The notes below the pieces were generated by a model. That model was not told the DNA's origin and did not search any database. It saw nothing but the letters and a program-made list of their open reading frames with translations. Position numbers and translations under genes: made by a program. From Symbiodinium natans (lineage: Eukaryota; Sar; Dinophyceae; Suessiales; Symbiodiniaceae), in assembly GCA_905221605.1 (NCBI GenBank), contig CAJNDS010000910.1, forward strand, positions 1 through 52,203: a stretch of 52,203 bases of DNA, in the 5' to 3' direction. Below are positions 1 to 9,600 of this stretch, one piece after another (within the stretch, counting starts at the first letter, position 1; each line of letters opens with the position of its first letter).

Positions 1-720
1 TACGCCCGTTTCGTGCATGCCGTTCAGCGTCTGCACGTCCACGGTGGAGCTGGGCCTCGACTGGTCGCTGTCCGTGCCTCCGCCGCGCTTGCCCCAGCCC
101 AGGAAGTGCTCGGCGCGCCATCATGCCGCCGTGCAGCGCCCACGCGGTGCCCACCAGCGCCGCCCCGCGCCCGCCACGGCTAGGCCGACCGTGGCGGCCA
201 CGGGCAGCGCAGCCTCTCCGGCAGCGGCCAGCCCGGAGCCGATGGCCGCCAAAGCGCCTCCTCCCGCCTCCGCGGCCGCGGCTGCCTCCGCGCTCGAAGC
301 CACGGCCTCCGCGGCGCTCGTGAAGCTCTCGGCCTCCGCCTCGGCCATCTGGCCCTGCGTGAAAACCTCGATGTCTTGCGCTGCCTGGCGCTCCACCTCC
401 GCGGCCCGCTGGCCCGCACGCTCCAGCAACGGCTCCACCTCGCTCGGCCGACTGCGGCGGGGCCACTTCGTCGGGTGGGGGCGCCAATCCTTCAGGCGTC
501 CTGGGAATGCGCAGTGTCCGGTCCAGCCACTGCCGACCGCGCAGCCCGTGGCGGTAGAGGTCTCCGCTGTGGGCCGCGATGGACGCGACCGAGCCCACTG
601 CGCCCGCTGCCGCACCGGCTACGGCCTCGGCCCTCTGGAGCCCACCCAGCACGCGATCTCCCAGGCTCGGTGCGTCGGGCAGTGCCAGCCGTCCTGCCTC
701 AGGGCCTGCCCGGCATCCGC
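1..720 (-). pseudogene. Broken alanine-rich viral protein gene(s), running off the left edge
   Basis: Read on the minus strand this GC-rich stretch has strong third-position GC bias but no single open frame. One frame (121-615) gives an Ala/Glu-rich helical segment followed by a hydrophobic Ala/Gly/Val stretch ending near 150 that could span a membrane. A second frame continues toward position 1 with a sensible GWGKRGGG-type sequence, and a third covers about 500-720. The simplest reading is one or two small virion or membrane proteins of the endogenous virus broken by frameshifts. I do not recognise the family. The long plus-strand ORF over the same bases is an antisense shadow. Assignment to the virus rests on strand, composition and position next to the packaging ATPase and penton genes. 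Confidence 0.4.
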
Positions 721-2026
721 TCCCAGATCACTGTCCGAATCAAGGTCGAAGGGCCTGCTGCGGCTAGGAAGTCCCTGCGCGGGAACGGGGTGCCCCGGTA
801 GCCGTCCTCCTCGCGGGCGTCCTCGAAGGCCTCAGCGGGGTTCAGGTGAGTGTGGGGCAGCGGGTCGTCGCTCAGGGGCTCGCTGGATGCGGGAAAGTCG
901 TCCAGCCGAAAGTGCGAGCTCATGTAGATGGAGGCATTCCGGTTCGGGAGCCCGATGGCCAGGGGCTCGCCCTCCTCGATGTTTGCCGTCATCAAGTGTG
1001 ATGAAATCTGTGCTGCGAGGCTGGCAACACAACAATCGACAGCATGATGTTTGTGAGTTTGCGCACCATGTTATCAACACGACAGGCATTGGGGATCTCT
1101 TTGGGATATGGCAAGCAAGGCAGCTCAGAGATGGGCTTGTTCATGTCGCGGATACTGGATATTGCTTATCTCTCACACCGGATGCCAGGTCTTGCTCTAG
1201 ACATGTGATGCTGAACAGATGGCAGGCAGATCCTACTTCGGGTGCATTTCGTGGCTTTCTTGTTCTACCTACAATGCTCATGGTGCAGGTGGGCAGATTT
1301 CGTCAGCCTCAAACGATCAAGCGAGTGACGCCTGAGAATCGCATCCGTAAGCTCTTTACTGTCATCAAGTATTTGCAAGATGAGATACAACTCCCTGTCT
1401 TTGTCGATGACACTTCACTGAGCTTGCGATATGTGAGTTACAGGCTGGTAGCAGGGATCGTTCATCATGGATCTCTGCCACAGAATGGACACTACACTTG
1501 CATTCTGAAAAGTTCTGACCATGTCAACATGTATCATTGCGATGACCATGCTGTTCCTCAACCAATTTCCGATTTCGATGATATTGCTTGCAAGAACTTG
1601 TATGCTTTGATTTACATATCAGCAGAGTGATGTGATGGGAAGGGCATTTCCATTTTGCTGCCGACTCTATGTCGTATGTTCCATAGTGTTTCAAGATGGC
1701 TTTGAAGCTGTCGGGGGGGATTCAAGAGATTACTGCAAATTCAGTGTCTCTCACATGCATTACCGGCCATTCGTGGTGTCTTGTATGTGCCAATTCGTGC
1801 AGCAGTGTGGTAGGTTCTAAGTTCTTGTGATGTTGTACTTTCAACATGTGCTCCTGAAGCACCGGGCCCTCTGGGCTTGCACGTGTTACCGTCGCAGGGC
1901 GAACTAGCTGTTCTGTTCTCACACCGAGATGTTCAGACTTCGCTGCGTGCAAAGTGCAAAAAAGTACCCCAGCACCTGGCCGAAGTTGGGGCGCACCCTG
2001 AAGCCGTACTGGCGCCGCTCCTCCAT
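720..2026 (-). pseudogene. Viral structural-type gene split by the USP insertion
   Basis: A minus-strand gene starts at an ATG at 2024-2026 (MEERRQYGFRVRPNFGQVL), seven bases after the preceding gene ends. It runs to about 1957, where composition drops abruptly. GC-rich minus-strand coding resumes at about 998 with TANIEEGEPLAIGLPNRN and a serine/proline/acid-rich tail down to about 750, where the frame is lost. Both halves share strand and codon bias, and aagtg occurs at both edges of the insertion (994-998 and 1952-1956), which fits a target-site duplication. A one-base change in the run of six A at 1959-1964 is also needed to keep frame. Function unknown. Order and strand suggest a virion or accessory protein of the Polinton-like element. 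That the halves are one gene is inference. Confidence 0.45.
999..1951 (+). pseudogene. Ubiquitin-specific protease (USP/UCH) C-terminal fragment inserted in the viral gene
   Basis: The plus frame from about 1002 to the TGA at 1628-1630 encodes the second half of a USP (peptidase C19) catalytic domain. Visible are the QHDVCEFAHHVI box, matching the Q-x-D-x-x-EF motif of USPs, and near the C-terminus the His box LPQNGHYTCIL with the catalytic-His GHY, followed by YHCDDHAV and LYALIYI. USPs cleave ubiquitin from proteins in the cytosol or nucleus. The N-terminal Cys box is absent, so this piece cannot be an active enzyme alone. It is less GC-rich than the flanking viral DNA and is followed by ~320 bases of non-coding sequence. 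Five-prime truncation and a candidate 5-bp duplication (aagtg) suggest insertion as a retrocopy or as cargo of a mobile element. Confidence 0.6.
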
Positions 2027-2032
2027 GTGTCT

Positions 2033-2362
2033 TTACAGCATGCCGCCGTAAACGCCGCTGTCCGCCGTGTTCCTGCCTGCCGCGACGTCTCTTGCCATTC
2101 GCCGCACCCCCGCCCGCTCCGCCGGGGTGTACCGCAGCTGGGGCACCCTGCGGTTCACGGCCTCTGTGAGCCGGCCCACCGCGTCGGTGTACTCCTCGCC
2201 TTCCTTGCGCGTCCCGCGCTCCTCAAACCACTTGTTGAAGCTCCGGGCCTCCAAAAGCTCGTTGTAGCGCTTGTGGAGCAGCGGGTTCAGGTTGTAGCTG
2301 GGGTACTTCTTCCAGAAGCTCCTGAGCATCTGGGGCTCGTTGCGGCGCTCCAAGGGCATCAT
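2033..2362 (-). CDS. Small basic viral protein of unknown function
   Basis: An intact 109-residue minus-strand frame starts MMPLERRNEPQMLRSFWKKY and is rich in Arg, Glu and aromatic residues, with no membrane segment or signal peptide. Codons are strongly G/C at third positions like its neighbours. It lies ten bases after the stop of the upstream proline-rich gene and seven bases before the next gene, the tight spacing of a viral gene cluster on one strand. I recognise no family. Given its position downstream of the penton-like gene, a virion or assembly role is a guess from context only. The 618-codon plus frame over this area is its antisense shadow. Confidence 0.5.
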   Translation of the reverse strand: MMPLERRNEPQMLRSFWKKYPSYNLNPLLHKRYNELLEARSFNKWFEERGTRKEGEEYTDAVGRLTEAVNRRVPQLRYTPAERAGVRRMARDVAAGRNTADSGVYGGML

Positions 2363-2371
2363 CCTTTAGAT

Positions 2372-2792
2372 CTACACGTCCATGCTGTTCGCCATGGCCA
2401 GCTGCTCGAAGCGGTTCTGCCGGCTGATCTGGCGCACCATGCGCATCTGCGAGGGCGTCAGGTGGACGGGGTGCGGCTCAGCAGGAACCTCGCTCGCCGG
2501 CTGCGGCTGACCGCCTCCCCCAGCGTCGGCGGCGGGGACCGTCTTCGGCGGCAGCTTGGGCTTGTTCTTCGAACCGGGCGGCCGGCCCCTTGCGCTTGGG
2601 CACTGGTGCTCCGGCGTCCTCAGCGGCGGGCACGGCCACCACCCCAGGGCGAGGTGTGGGAGGGGGAGCGGGGGCGGGATCAGCCATTGCAGGAGCCTCT
2701 CCCACCAGCTGCTCCAGCAGCTTCCTCCGCGCCTGCTGCTTCCGGAGCGCCCTGCTGGGGCTCTTGGGGCTCTGGCTCATCGGCCACGGCAT
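2372..2792 (-). pseudogene. Proline/alanine-rich viral protein, frameshifted
   Basis: From an ATG at 2790-2792 (MPWPMSQSPKSPSRALRKQQ) the frame reads a basic helical start, then a Pro-rich linker and a KRKGP basic patch near 2580. Around 2570 the coding signal moves to another frame, which ends QNRFEQLAMANSMDV at the TAG at 2372-2374. The frame that stays open past 2570 turns into arginine-rich low-quality sequence, so a one- or two-base indel is likely. The start overlaps the remnant C-terminus of the penton-like gene in another frame. Function unknown; the basic patch and disorder would fit a DNA-associated virion protein, but that is inference. Confidence 0.4.
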
Positions 2793-2827
2793 CTGAGGTA
2801 GACCTCGTTGTAGGCATTCATGGACAC

Positions 2828-3364
2828 CTAGGGGAAGATCTGCAGCGCGCCGTCCAGGTAGCTGCCGCCCAGCAGGTGGTTGATGCTCTGCGGGCGGGTG
2901 GCGGAGGCGCCCTGGGGGTACCCCGGGCCGTTCGGGAACAGGTCCCGCAGCTCCGCGTCCGAGAGTATGCGCCGATTCGAGTCGTAGGCCACCTCGACGG
3001 CGTTCGTGGCCTCCACGTAGGTGGCGGCCGCGAAGTTGGAGGAGATCCAGGCCGCCAGCCGCGCGCCGGTGTAGGCGCCCACGGGCAGCTCCGCCGTGTT
3101 CAGCGTGCCCAGCGCCACGTCGATCCAGTACAGGTGCGTGCCCCTGTCGGTGCTCAGAAACGCGTCCGCGATGCGCACCTTGTAGACCGCCATTTTGGCG
3201 CTCGTCTGCATGTGCAGCGTCTCCGGGAGCTCGAAGGTGAAGTTGCTGTCGGAGCCCGAGACGCGGTTCCTGGAGTCCACGTAGATGGTCGTCATGGCGG
3301 GCTTGTTTCTCCTAAACCGGAACGGCGTTCGGGAGAGCCCGCTGGCCGTGGACTCACCCGACAC
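2828..3364 (-). pseudogene. Penton-like minor capsid protein, truncated by an in-frame stop
   Basis: The 178-residue frame starts six bases after the ATPase stop. From residue 24 it carries MTTIYVDSRNRVSGSDSNF and an FELPETL segment. This matches the N-terminal signature (V-D-S-R-x-R-x-x-G-x-x-S-x-F) of jelly-roll penton/minor capsid proteins in Polinton-like viruses, virophages and NCLDV-like elements. Such proteins close the five-fold vertices of the capsid. The frame ends in a TAG at about 2828 after LDGALQIFP, yet the same frame continues with MNAYNEVYLRC before a second stop near 2780, which resembles the next conserved strand of these proteins. The gene is therefore interrupted and its C-terminal half is missing. 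Either Met1 or Met24 could be the start; Met24 fits the family better. Confidence 0.65.
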
Positions 3365-3370
3365 GCCCCG

Positions 3371-4225
3371 CTAACCCCAGCCGGTCGGCAGCGTGGCCAC
3401 GAGGCGCGGGTCGTAGACGTTGGGCTGGCTGCTGCTGCTGCAGCACCTAATGTTGCTGTCGCTTTCGATGATCGGGCCGCCCCCCAGCAGCTTGCTGGCC
3501 ACAGGAAGCCGCCCATTTACCGGCTGCTCAGGCTCCGCGCGCTCCGCGGGCTCCGCGGCGCCGTCCAGCACGAAACGCTCCTCCCAGCGCTTGTAGAACA
3601 TGTTCGCCTTGTCCTTGAGGTAGTGGATGAACCAGAAGCTGTAGGGCTCCCTCGTGGCCTCCTGGTACATCGCGAGGAGCTCCTGCTTGGGCAGCAGGGC
3701 GCTGAGCTCCTCCAGCACCGCCTCCAGCTCTAGCTGGTTGCGGAGGCGCCAGATGCAGATGAACTGCATGTTCACCCTGACGGCGGCGCTGATGAGCCGC
3801 AGCTTCTGCGAGGATACCCACGTGCTTATCTGCATGTGGCGCCCGCGGATGAACAGCGTGTCCAAGGCGCCGTCTCCCATCTTGCGGTGCAGCTCCGGCT
3901 GATCGGCGTAGTCGTCGATGACCACCAAGACTTGGAACAGTTTCTTGAGGCCCAGGCGCTTGCTGGTCCTCGTCACCTTCTTTTGCTGCTCGATGATGGT
4001 CCTCAGGGCCCCCTCGTCCCACTTGTCGAAGTAGACCTGCTCCCGCTCGGTGTTCACGCCCATGTCCTTCTCGATGAAGTCCTTGACGGGCTGCCAGCCG
4101 TCGTCTATCTCTCTCGACGGCGAAAAGACATAGATGCGCTCGAACACCGACTCACCGCTGGCCGTGCGGTACTGCTCCAGAATGGCGCTGATGATGGCCA
4201 CGGTCTTGCCGGACTTGCTGGGCCC
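3371..4225 (-). pseudogene. A32-like genome-packaging ATPase, main part (split by the retrotransposon)
   Basis: This segment encodes the ATPase from its P-loop to its stop. Visible in order are the second half of Walker A (SKSGKTVAI, just inside 4220), the hydrophobic Walker B strand VLVVIDDYAD, and the RGRH-x-x-ISTWVSSQ segment typical of the FtsK/HerA A32-like packaging ATPases of NCLDVs, virophages and Polinton-like viruses. These enzymes pump viral DNA into preformed capsids. The first ~34 codons lie 10.9 kb away at 15108-15208 on the same strand, separated by the Copia element at 4226-15107. The C-terminus is acidic, then Ser-rich. No other stop or shift is seen, so the gene was probably open when the retrotransposon arrived. 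Its neighbour downstream is the penton-like gene, a common pairing in these viruses. Confidence 0.8.
4221..4225. repeat. Target-site duplication, left copy (ggccc)
   Basis: ggccc directly precedes the 5' LTR (TG...) and recurs directly after the 3' LTR (...CA) at 15108-15112. A 5-bp duplication is the standard product of Copia integrase. Confidence 0.9.
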
Positions 4226-4425
4226 TGTTAAGTGTACAGCATGTATCCAGGTACAGTGAATGGGTGCAGTAGGAAAGACACCAAATGCCCTAAGGCATGT
4301 TGAGTCTGAGCAGAACGAGTTTGACACCGGAGGCTTAGGCTCAAGAGTCGAAAGCGAGAAAAGTTGTTTTGCCTTTAGAGCGTGGTAGGAAAAGTGAGCC
4401 ATGATGTTTACCACGTTTTTCAACA
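4226..4425 (+). repeat. 5' LTR
   Basis: Two hundred bases beginning tgttaagtgtac and ending ttcaaca, matched base for base by 14921-15107 except for 13 extra bases after ggctcaag near 4346. It contains the ATG at 4401 in frame with Gag, and its last base plus the next two form another in-frame ATG at 4425. The promoter should lie here, but no TATA box is evident, which is usual in dinoflagellates. Confidence 0.92.
4327..4345 (+). promoter_or_regulatory. Spliced-leader-like motif in the LTR
   Basis: The stretch ccggaggcttaggctcaag resembles the 3' part of the dinoflagellate trans-spliced leader, which ends in TTTTGGCTCAAG. It shares the last eight bases GGCTCAAG exactly and the opening CCG. 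The same motif is at 15022-15040 in the 3' LTR. It could be a relic of reverse transcription of a trans-spliced transcript or chance similarity; eight exact bases are weak evidence. Confidence 0.25.
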
Positions 4426-6629
4426 TGGTAGCGGAGCACCTGAGTCAGGGTGCGATGATGCTACAGCAAGCTGGATGGACGAAGATTTTTCCATGGAGCA
4501 TGATGGTTTTCATGTCTGTGCGAGAAGTGTGTGCCAGCAACCTCCAGAACCTTCAGCAGATGGCAGAGCAGACAGTTGCAGCAAGCAGTGGTGCCCTGGA
4601 CGCTTTGAGTTCAGGAAGATGGCAGCAGGAATTGTTCCTGTTTGCAGTGCTGGTTTTCATGAGCAGCATTTTAGCAGGAATGGCGTGGTCGTTCTTGCGA
4701 GAGATTGCAACTGAAGAGCGAGAGATCGAGACTGTCGCCCATGAAGAGTTCATGCCTGATGTTTACATTGCAAAGTCAAGAACAGCAGTGCACAAGCATC
4801 GAGAATGCCGTGGCCTGGACAGTGCGGATCAGGCGCAAGTCGTACGTGCACCTGGATGTAGAGTTTGCTTTCCAGATGGCTATGTTTACATTCAAGGGCA
4901 GACAGAAGTAAAGAGAAGGAGGTTTACCCAGATGACTGGATGTGGTTTCTGGATGAGAGTCCTTTGCAGTGCAGTTCTTCTACTTTGTGCAGGGCTCGTT
5001 ACAGCAGAAGGTTGGCTGTTGATGATCAAGAATGTGAAAGCAAAGGCAGCAAGAAGCAGTACAGAGATATTGCTAGATGAAGCAGAGCTCGTTATGTCAA
5101 AGCCGCTGCCCAGGAATTCGATTTCCCTCCAGGATGACCTGAAGACTATTGCCTTGGAGGATGAGCATGCCGAGGTGCAGCATGCGACTCATGCACTTGG
5201 TGAAAGCAGCAAGAATGTGCATGTGAGAAGAGAGAGAGAAGAGACAGAACATGTGGAGCTCATGTCCTTCAGTTTGCAGCGTCGTCAAACCAAAGAAGCC
5301 CCAATACGCTATGAAGATCAAGACAACGAAGAAAACTACAACCTCGAGATTGTGAAGTACATGATCGCAGGATTTGAAGCATCAAGAAACTTCGACATCA
5401 CGAATTTGAAGATTGAGGTGAAAAGATGGTATGAAGGTACAAGAAGATTCCTTCGAAGCCTTGAGTCGAGCTACGCCCCTGAGATCTCAGTCATGTTTCA
5501 CAAGCAGAAAGAAATTATTTTCGTGTTGATGATCGTGATGTGCACCCCGATTGGTTTGGTTACTTGGATCAGCCTGTACAACATGTGTGCCATCCAAAGC
5601 AAGAGAAAAGAGTGTTTGAAGAGAAGAGTTTCGAGGAGAGCCAGGTATCAAGAAGTTCGTGCATGTGGTGTTCAGAAGAAGACGCTCATGTTCATTGTGT
5701 TGCTGTATACAAACACGCAAGCAGCTGAAGCCATGAATGCCCAGATGGAGCAAGCAATGCAATCTTTGGCCCAGCAGACAGCAACGAACACCCAACAGAT
5801 AAACGACCTGGTTAGCGCAGTTCAGCAGCAAGCATCCCAGCAGCAGCAAGCAAGCACAGCAGCTCAAAGTGCAGCAGCAGCCAGTGAAGGTGAGATGAGA
5901 GAAATGTTTCGCAACATGCTACAAGTGGCTACAAGAACGAGCACAGCGGTCCACGAGGCAGCAAGCATGATCAACAATATGGGTCAAATGCATCGAGATT
6001 TTCGTGAGCATCAAGAAGCACGAGAACAAGCACAAGCAGAAAGAGAAAAGAGAAGAGAGAAGGGAGATGTCGAGTTGCACAAGATGATCAAGACCCCCGA
6101 CGTGTTCAACCCAAGCAGTTTCAAAGAAGAGCATGAAGGCTGGAGTGAATTCAGACACAAGATGCGAACCTGGATTGGAGCGTTGGACCCAGAGATGTTA
6201 GCAAGAATTGAAGCCGTTGAAGCAAAGAGAAGTGAAGCTGTTGAGTTTTCCACCTTGAGTGACGAGCACAAAGCCGTTAGCAAGAAGCTCTACACGATCC
6301 TCACTTCGTACACGAAAGGTCGCCCATTGAGAACGATCAAGCAGATTACAGAGGAGAATGGTTTAGAAGCATGGAGAATTTTGCTCGAAGAACATGAACC
6401 CTACACTCGTGGTAGAAGTCTTCGTTTGCTGACTAGCCTCACGAAGTACAAGTTTGAAAACAAGAAGACCACCATGGAGAACATCCTTGCATTCGAAGAA
6501 GCAATCGAGCAGTATGAAAAGGCATCAGGAGATGTGGTGCAAGATGATTTGAAGATTTCAATTATCCTCAATCAGCAAGATGGTCAACTTCGACAGGTCA
6601 ACTTCGACAACACATGTTGCTCAACTTGA
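4425..6629 (+). CDS. gag: Gag polyprotein with an N-terminal multi-span membrane module
   Basis: The frame is open from 4401; the first ATG outside the bulk of the LTR is at 4425. The first ~440 residues are not typical Gag. They contain hydrophobic spans near residues 76-98, 185-208, 372-395 and 427-443. Between the first two is a small Cys/His motif (VYIAKS...HKHRECRGL...GCRVC), like the putative zinc motif known at the tail of ComEC-type and other proteins. After the last span the frame continues MNAQMEQAMQSL into a Gln-rich coiled coil and a Copia-type Gag domain (TPDVFNPSSFKEEHEGWSEF through LTKYKFENKKTTMENIL), which builds the virus-like particle. The stop at 6627-6629 is produced by a 14-bp tandem duplication; without it the frame would enter Pol. 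The order membrane module then Gag is unusual. An envelope-like role is possible but unproven. Confidence 0.8.
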   Translation: MVAEHLSQGAMMLQQAGWTKIFPWSMMVFMSVREVCASNLQNLQQMAEQTVAASSGALDALSSGRWQQELFLFAVLVFMSSILAGMAWSFLREIATEEREIETVAHEEFMPDVYIAKSRTAVHKHRECRGLDSADQAQVVRAPGCRVCFPDGYVYIQGQTEVKRRRFTQMTGCGFWMRVLCSAVLLLCAGLVTAEGWLLMIKNVKAKAARSSTEILLDEAELVMSKPLPRNSISLQDDLKTIALEDEHAEVQHATHALGESSKNVHVRREREETEHVELMSFSLQRRQTKEAPIRYEDQDNEENYNLEIVKYMIAGFEASRNFDITNLKIEVKRWYEGTRRFLRSLESSYAPEISVMFHKQKEIIFVLMIVMCTPIGLVTWISLYNMCAIQSKRKECLKRRVSRRARYQEVRACGVQKKTLMFIVLLYTNTQAAEAMNAQMEQAMQSLAQQTATNTQQINDLVSAVQQQASQQQQASTAAQSAAAASEGEMREMFRNMLQVATRTSTAVHEAASMINNMGQMHRDFREHQEAREQAQAEREKRREKGDVELHKMIKTPDVFNPSSFKEEHEGWSEFRHKMRTWIGALDPEMLARIEAVEAKRSEAVEFSTLSDEHKAVSKKLYTILTSYTKGRPLRTIKQITEENGLEAWRILLEEHEPYTRGRSLRLLTSLTKYKFENKKTTMENILAFEEAIEQYEKASGDVVQDDLKISIILNQQDGQLRQVNFDNTCCST
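4426..4444 (+). other. Primer-binding site
   Basis: tggtagcggagcacctgag directly follows the 5' LTR. Beginning TGG and pairing with a CCA tRNA end is standard. TGGTAGC would pair with an initiator-Met-type 3' end (GCTACCA), as in many Copia elements, although the following bases diverge from the usual sequence. Confidence 0.6.
6582..6609 (+). repeat. Perfect 14-bp tandem duplication that breaks Gag-Pol
   Basis: ggtcaacttcgaca occurs twice in direct succession (6582-6595 and 6596-6609). Fourteen extra bases shift the frame by two, ending Gag at 6629 while the Pol frame, open from 6614, holds the expected continuation of the Gag domain. This is best read as a copy-specific mutation rather than a programmed frameshift site. 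Confidence 0.8.
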
Positions 6630-9600
6630 GAGATGATACAAAGTATTCAAGTCTTCGTCAGTTTCTCCTGTCCTATGAGCAAAACACACGCTGGACCACA
6701 ACTGACTTGATCAACGCCGGCAACGACCACGGTGGACAAGCAGACATGGATGTCAGCAACGTGAACAAAGATGATAGAAAAAGGCCCTGGAGATCCAAAG
6801 GAAAAGGAAAAGGAAAGTTCAGCAAAGGCAAAGGAAAGGGCAAAGGAAAATGGAGGAAAGGAAAGTCCAAAGGAAAAGGCAAGTATGGCAACGACTACGG
6901 CTACAACTCCAAAGGACGAGGAAGAGGAAAAGGTCGTGGTCGAGGTCGCGGTCGTTTTGGTCGTGGAAAAGGATTTGGTCGTGGATTTGGAAAAGGACGC
7001 GGAAAAGGAAGCTTTGGTCCTCAGTGTTGTCATTACTGTGGAAAGCCTGGTCACTTTGAAGCCCAATGCAGACAGAAGCAGAGAGATTTTGGTGATGTTC
7101 GAAACGTGAACGACGACCAGCAAAGTACCACAGCAGCCAGTTCTACTGCAGCACCAAGCACGTCAAGCACCACGAACGTGACGAGCGTCAGCAGGAACCA
7201 AGCAAAGACCGTGCGTCAAATCTCCATGATCCACATTGGAGATCCTCCACAACAGTATCCAGAAGTTTTCGAAGTCGACACGGAGGCAGAAGAAGAACTT
7301 GAGATTGACTATTTTGGTCGTGTGCTACGTGTTGAAGAATTTCAGCTTAGCGATGCAGAGCAAGAAGAAGAAGAACACGAGCACCAAGAAGAAGATGATC
7401 CTTTGATGTTGTGGTGGAAAGATGGTTGTGAGCACGAAGAAGATTGCAACCTTTGTGTCCGTGCAGTCCAAGAATCATTTTATGAGAGCAGTCCTGTCTA
7501 TGAGAAGATAGAAGTGATCTTGGACAGTGGCGCCGATGTCAGCCTCATTCCTCTGTGGCTTGGCAAAGAGGGAGTGCCTGTGAAGAAGAAGAACGATTCA
7601 GGCATCAGAGACGCACAAGGAAGAAAGATTCCTGTAAAAGGAAAGAGAGCAATCAACTTGACTATGTTCAGCTCGAAGCAAGAAGCAGTCAAGATGCAAG
7701 AATGCTTCATCGTTGCGAATGTGGTCAATCCTTTGTTGGCAGTCGGAAAGCTACTCAAGAATGGCTGGGAGATTGTCAAGAAGGATGATGGCTTGATGTT
7801 GTCAGACGGAATGTCAGACATCCCTGTTCACTACCACAAGAACTCGCTGGCTACTTATGCTTATTTGCAAGCAGGAAAGAGGTATGAGAGCGAAGCCTAT
7901 GTGAACCTGGAGCAGGAACACGTTCGCACCGTCATTCAGCTGAACTCCCACATAGCTGATGCAGCAAGAAAGCAAGAACCTGGCTGGCATGATACAGACA
8001 GCATTGTGGTTGTGCACTACTCCCCGGCGCAGTCGAAGTACAAAGATCCCACGGACATGTACCGTACGGAGGATTTCCCGTACAGGAGCACGATGATCAA
8101 GACAGAAGATGGTACATGGAAAGCCGTTGAAGTGTGCAAAAAGTATGCGCAGAAGATGGACCCGTTTGAGGATATCAGCGCAGGCGGGGAATTTGAAGTG
8201 GTGACAGCATTGTCGTCACGAGTTATCCCGCTGAATGTCTTGGGCATCCCCTTGAAGAAAGATGAACGCCAAGAACAAGAAGCAAGAACCAGCGACACTT
8301 GGAGCATCGAGAAGGCTGGTACGGAACTTGTGCGGTACCACAACACGCCGCGCACCCACAAGTTCAACCCTGAGAACGTAGCTGGAATGCCCACGGACAT
8401 TGAGAATTTGACGTCCTGGAGATACACTATTGGCGAGTGCGTCTATGCCACGAATTTGTATGAAGACGAAGATGATTGGAGCAGAGACACAGAACCTCCT
8501 GAAGAAGCATTCGCTTTGCCGTGGTATGGTCAGACCAGATTTCGTCTCAAAGAACCTGTTCGTGAAGATAGAAGAAGCAGTGCACAAGAGCAAGAGGCAA
8601 AGAGACAGAAGCTTGAAGAAGAAAAGAAAAGTTTCCTCCCAGAAGATGTGCAGATGGAAGAAGCACCTCGAGGTGAAGTTGAACGAGATTCTCTTGTGTT
8701 CACCTACGATGGCTATGAGTACAGCAAGAATAGCAGCGTGCAGATTTTACGTCAACTTTGTCGTGAATTTGAAGTACCAAGCAGTGGCAGCAAAGAACAG
8801 ATGCTGAAGCGCTTGTCTCGCGCAGCTCAAGAGCGCGAAGCGGCAGACAGCCTAGCCCTCGGGCGCAGGCAGTATGAAGCGCAGGTCGCGCCGCTGATGA
8901 GGAAGCGCGAAGAACGCCCCAATGAGCAGGAAGTGATGCTACACAACCTGACGCACCTGCCATTTGCTGGCTGGTGTGAGCATTGCGTCGCCACTCGGGC
9001 GAAAGAAAATCAGCATCGGAAGAGCGAATTGACTCGCTCCCCCGCTGAAGAGAGCAGCAAGTCAACACTCTGTTTCGACTTTGCGTACACCTCAACGAGC
9101 AGCTCTGAGGCGCAGCCCATGGTCACGCTGATCGCGAATGATGCATGGTCCAAGTGGTTTGTCGCCGTGCCCGTAGCAAGAAGAGGAGGCGCAGATGCGC
9201 TGAGGCACATGACCGAAGCGTTGACTACAGCTACACTGCAGCTTGGGTACTCAGAAATCAATGTGAAGGCAGACAATGAAGGTGTTTGCAGAAGCTTGAA
9301 GATTGCACTCCAGAAAATGCGTGGAGCGCATGGCCTGAGCACTACACTTCTTTCAAGTGTACCCCATGATCACGAAAGCAATGGTTTGGCCGAGCGTGCA
9401 GTCCAAACAGTCAGAAGGCATGCGAATTGTATCCTGGATGAGGTCAGAGTGAAGACAGAACTTCCTCTTAGCCATGAACACCCACTGATGTCGTGGGCAA
9501 TGCGACACTCTGCGTGGCTACTCAACCGTTTTCATCGGTCCTCAGCAACAGGAAAGACGCCGTATGAATTCATGACAGGCCAACCGTATCGAGGAGAACT

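Noticed and set aside
17-990. First part of the plus-strand ORF 17-1630
   Set aside because: Only the part after about 1000 matches a USP domain. The earlier part is an Arg/Pro/Ala shadow opposite the viral minus-strand coding sequence.
1877-3733. Plus-strand ORF of 618 codons
   Set aside because: It is the antisense of the penton-like, proline-rich and small viral genes. Its composition (Arg, Ala, Val, His rich) is that of a GC-rich shadow frame, and the minus frames carry real motifs.
6570-6630. Programmed ribosomal frameshift site between Gag and Pol
   Set aside because: There is no slippery heptamer. The perfect 14-bp duplication explains the shift more simply.
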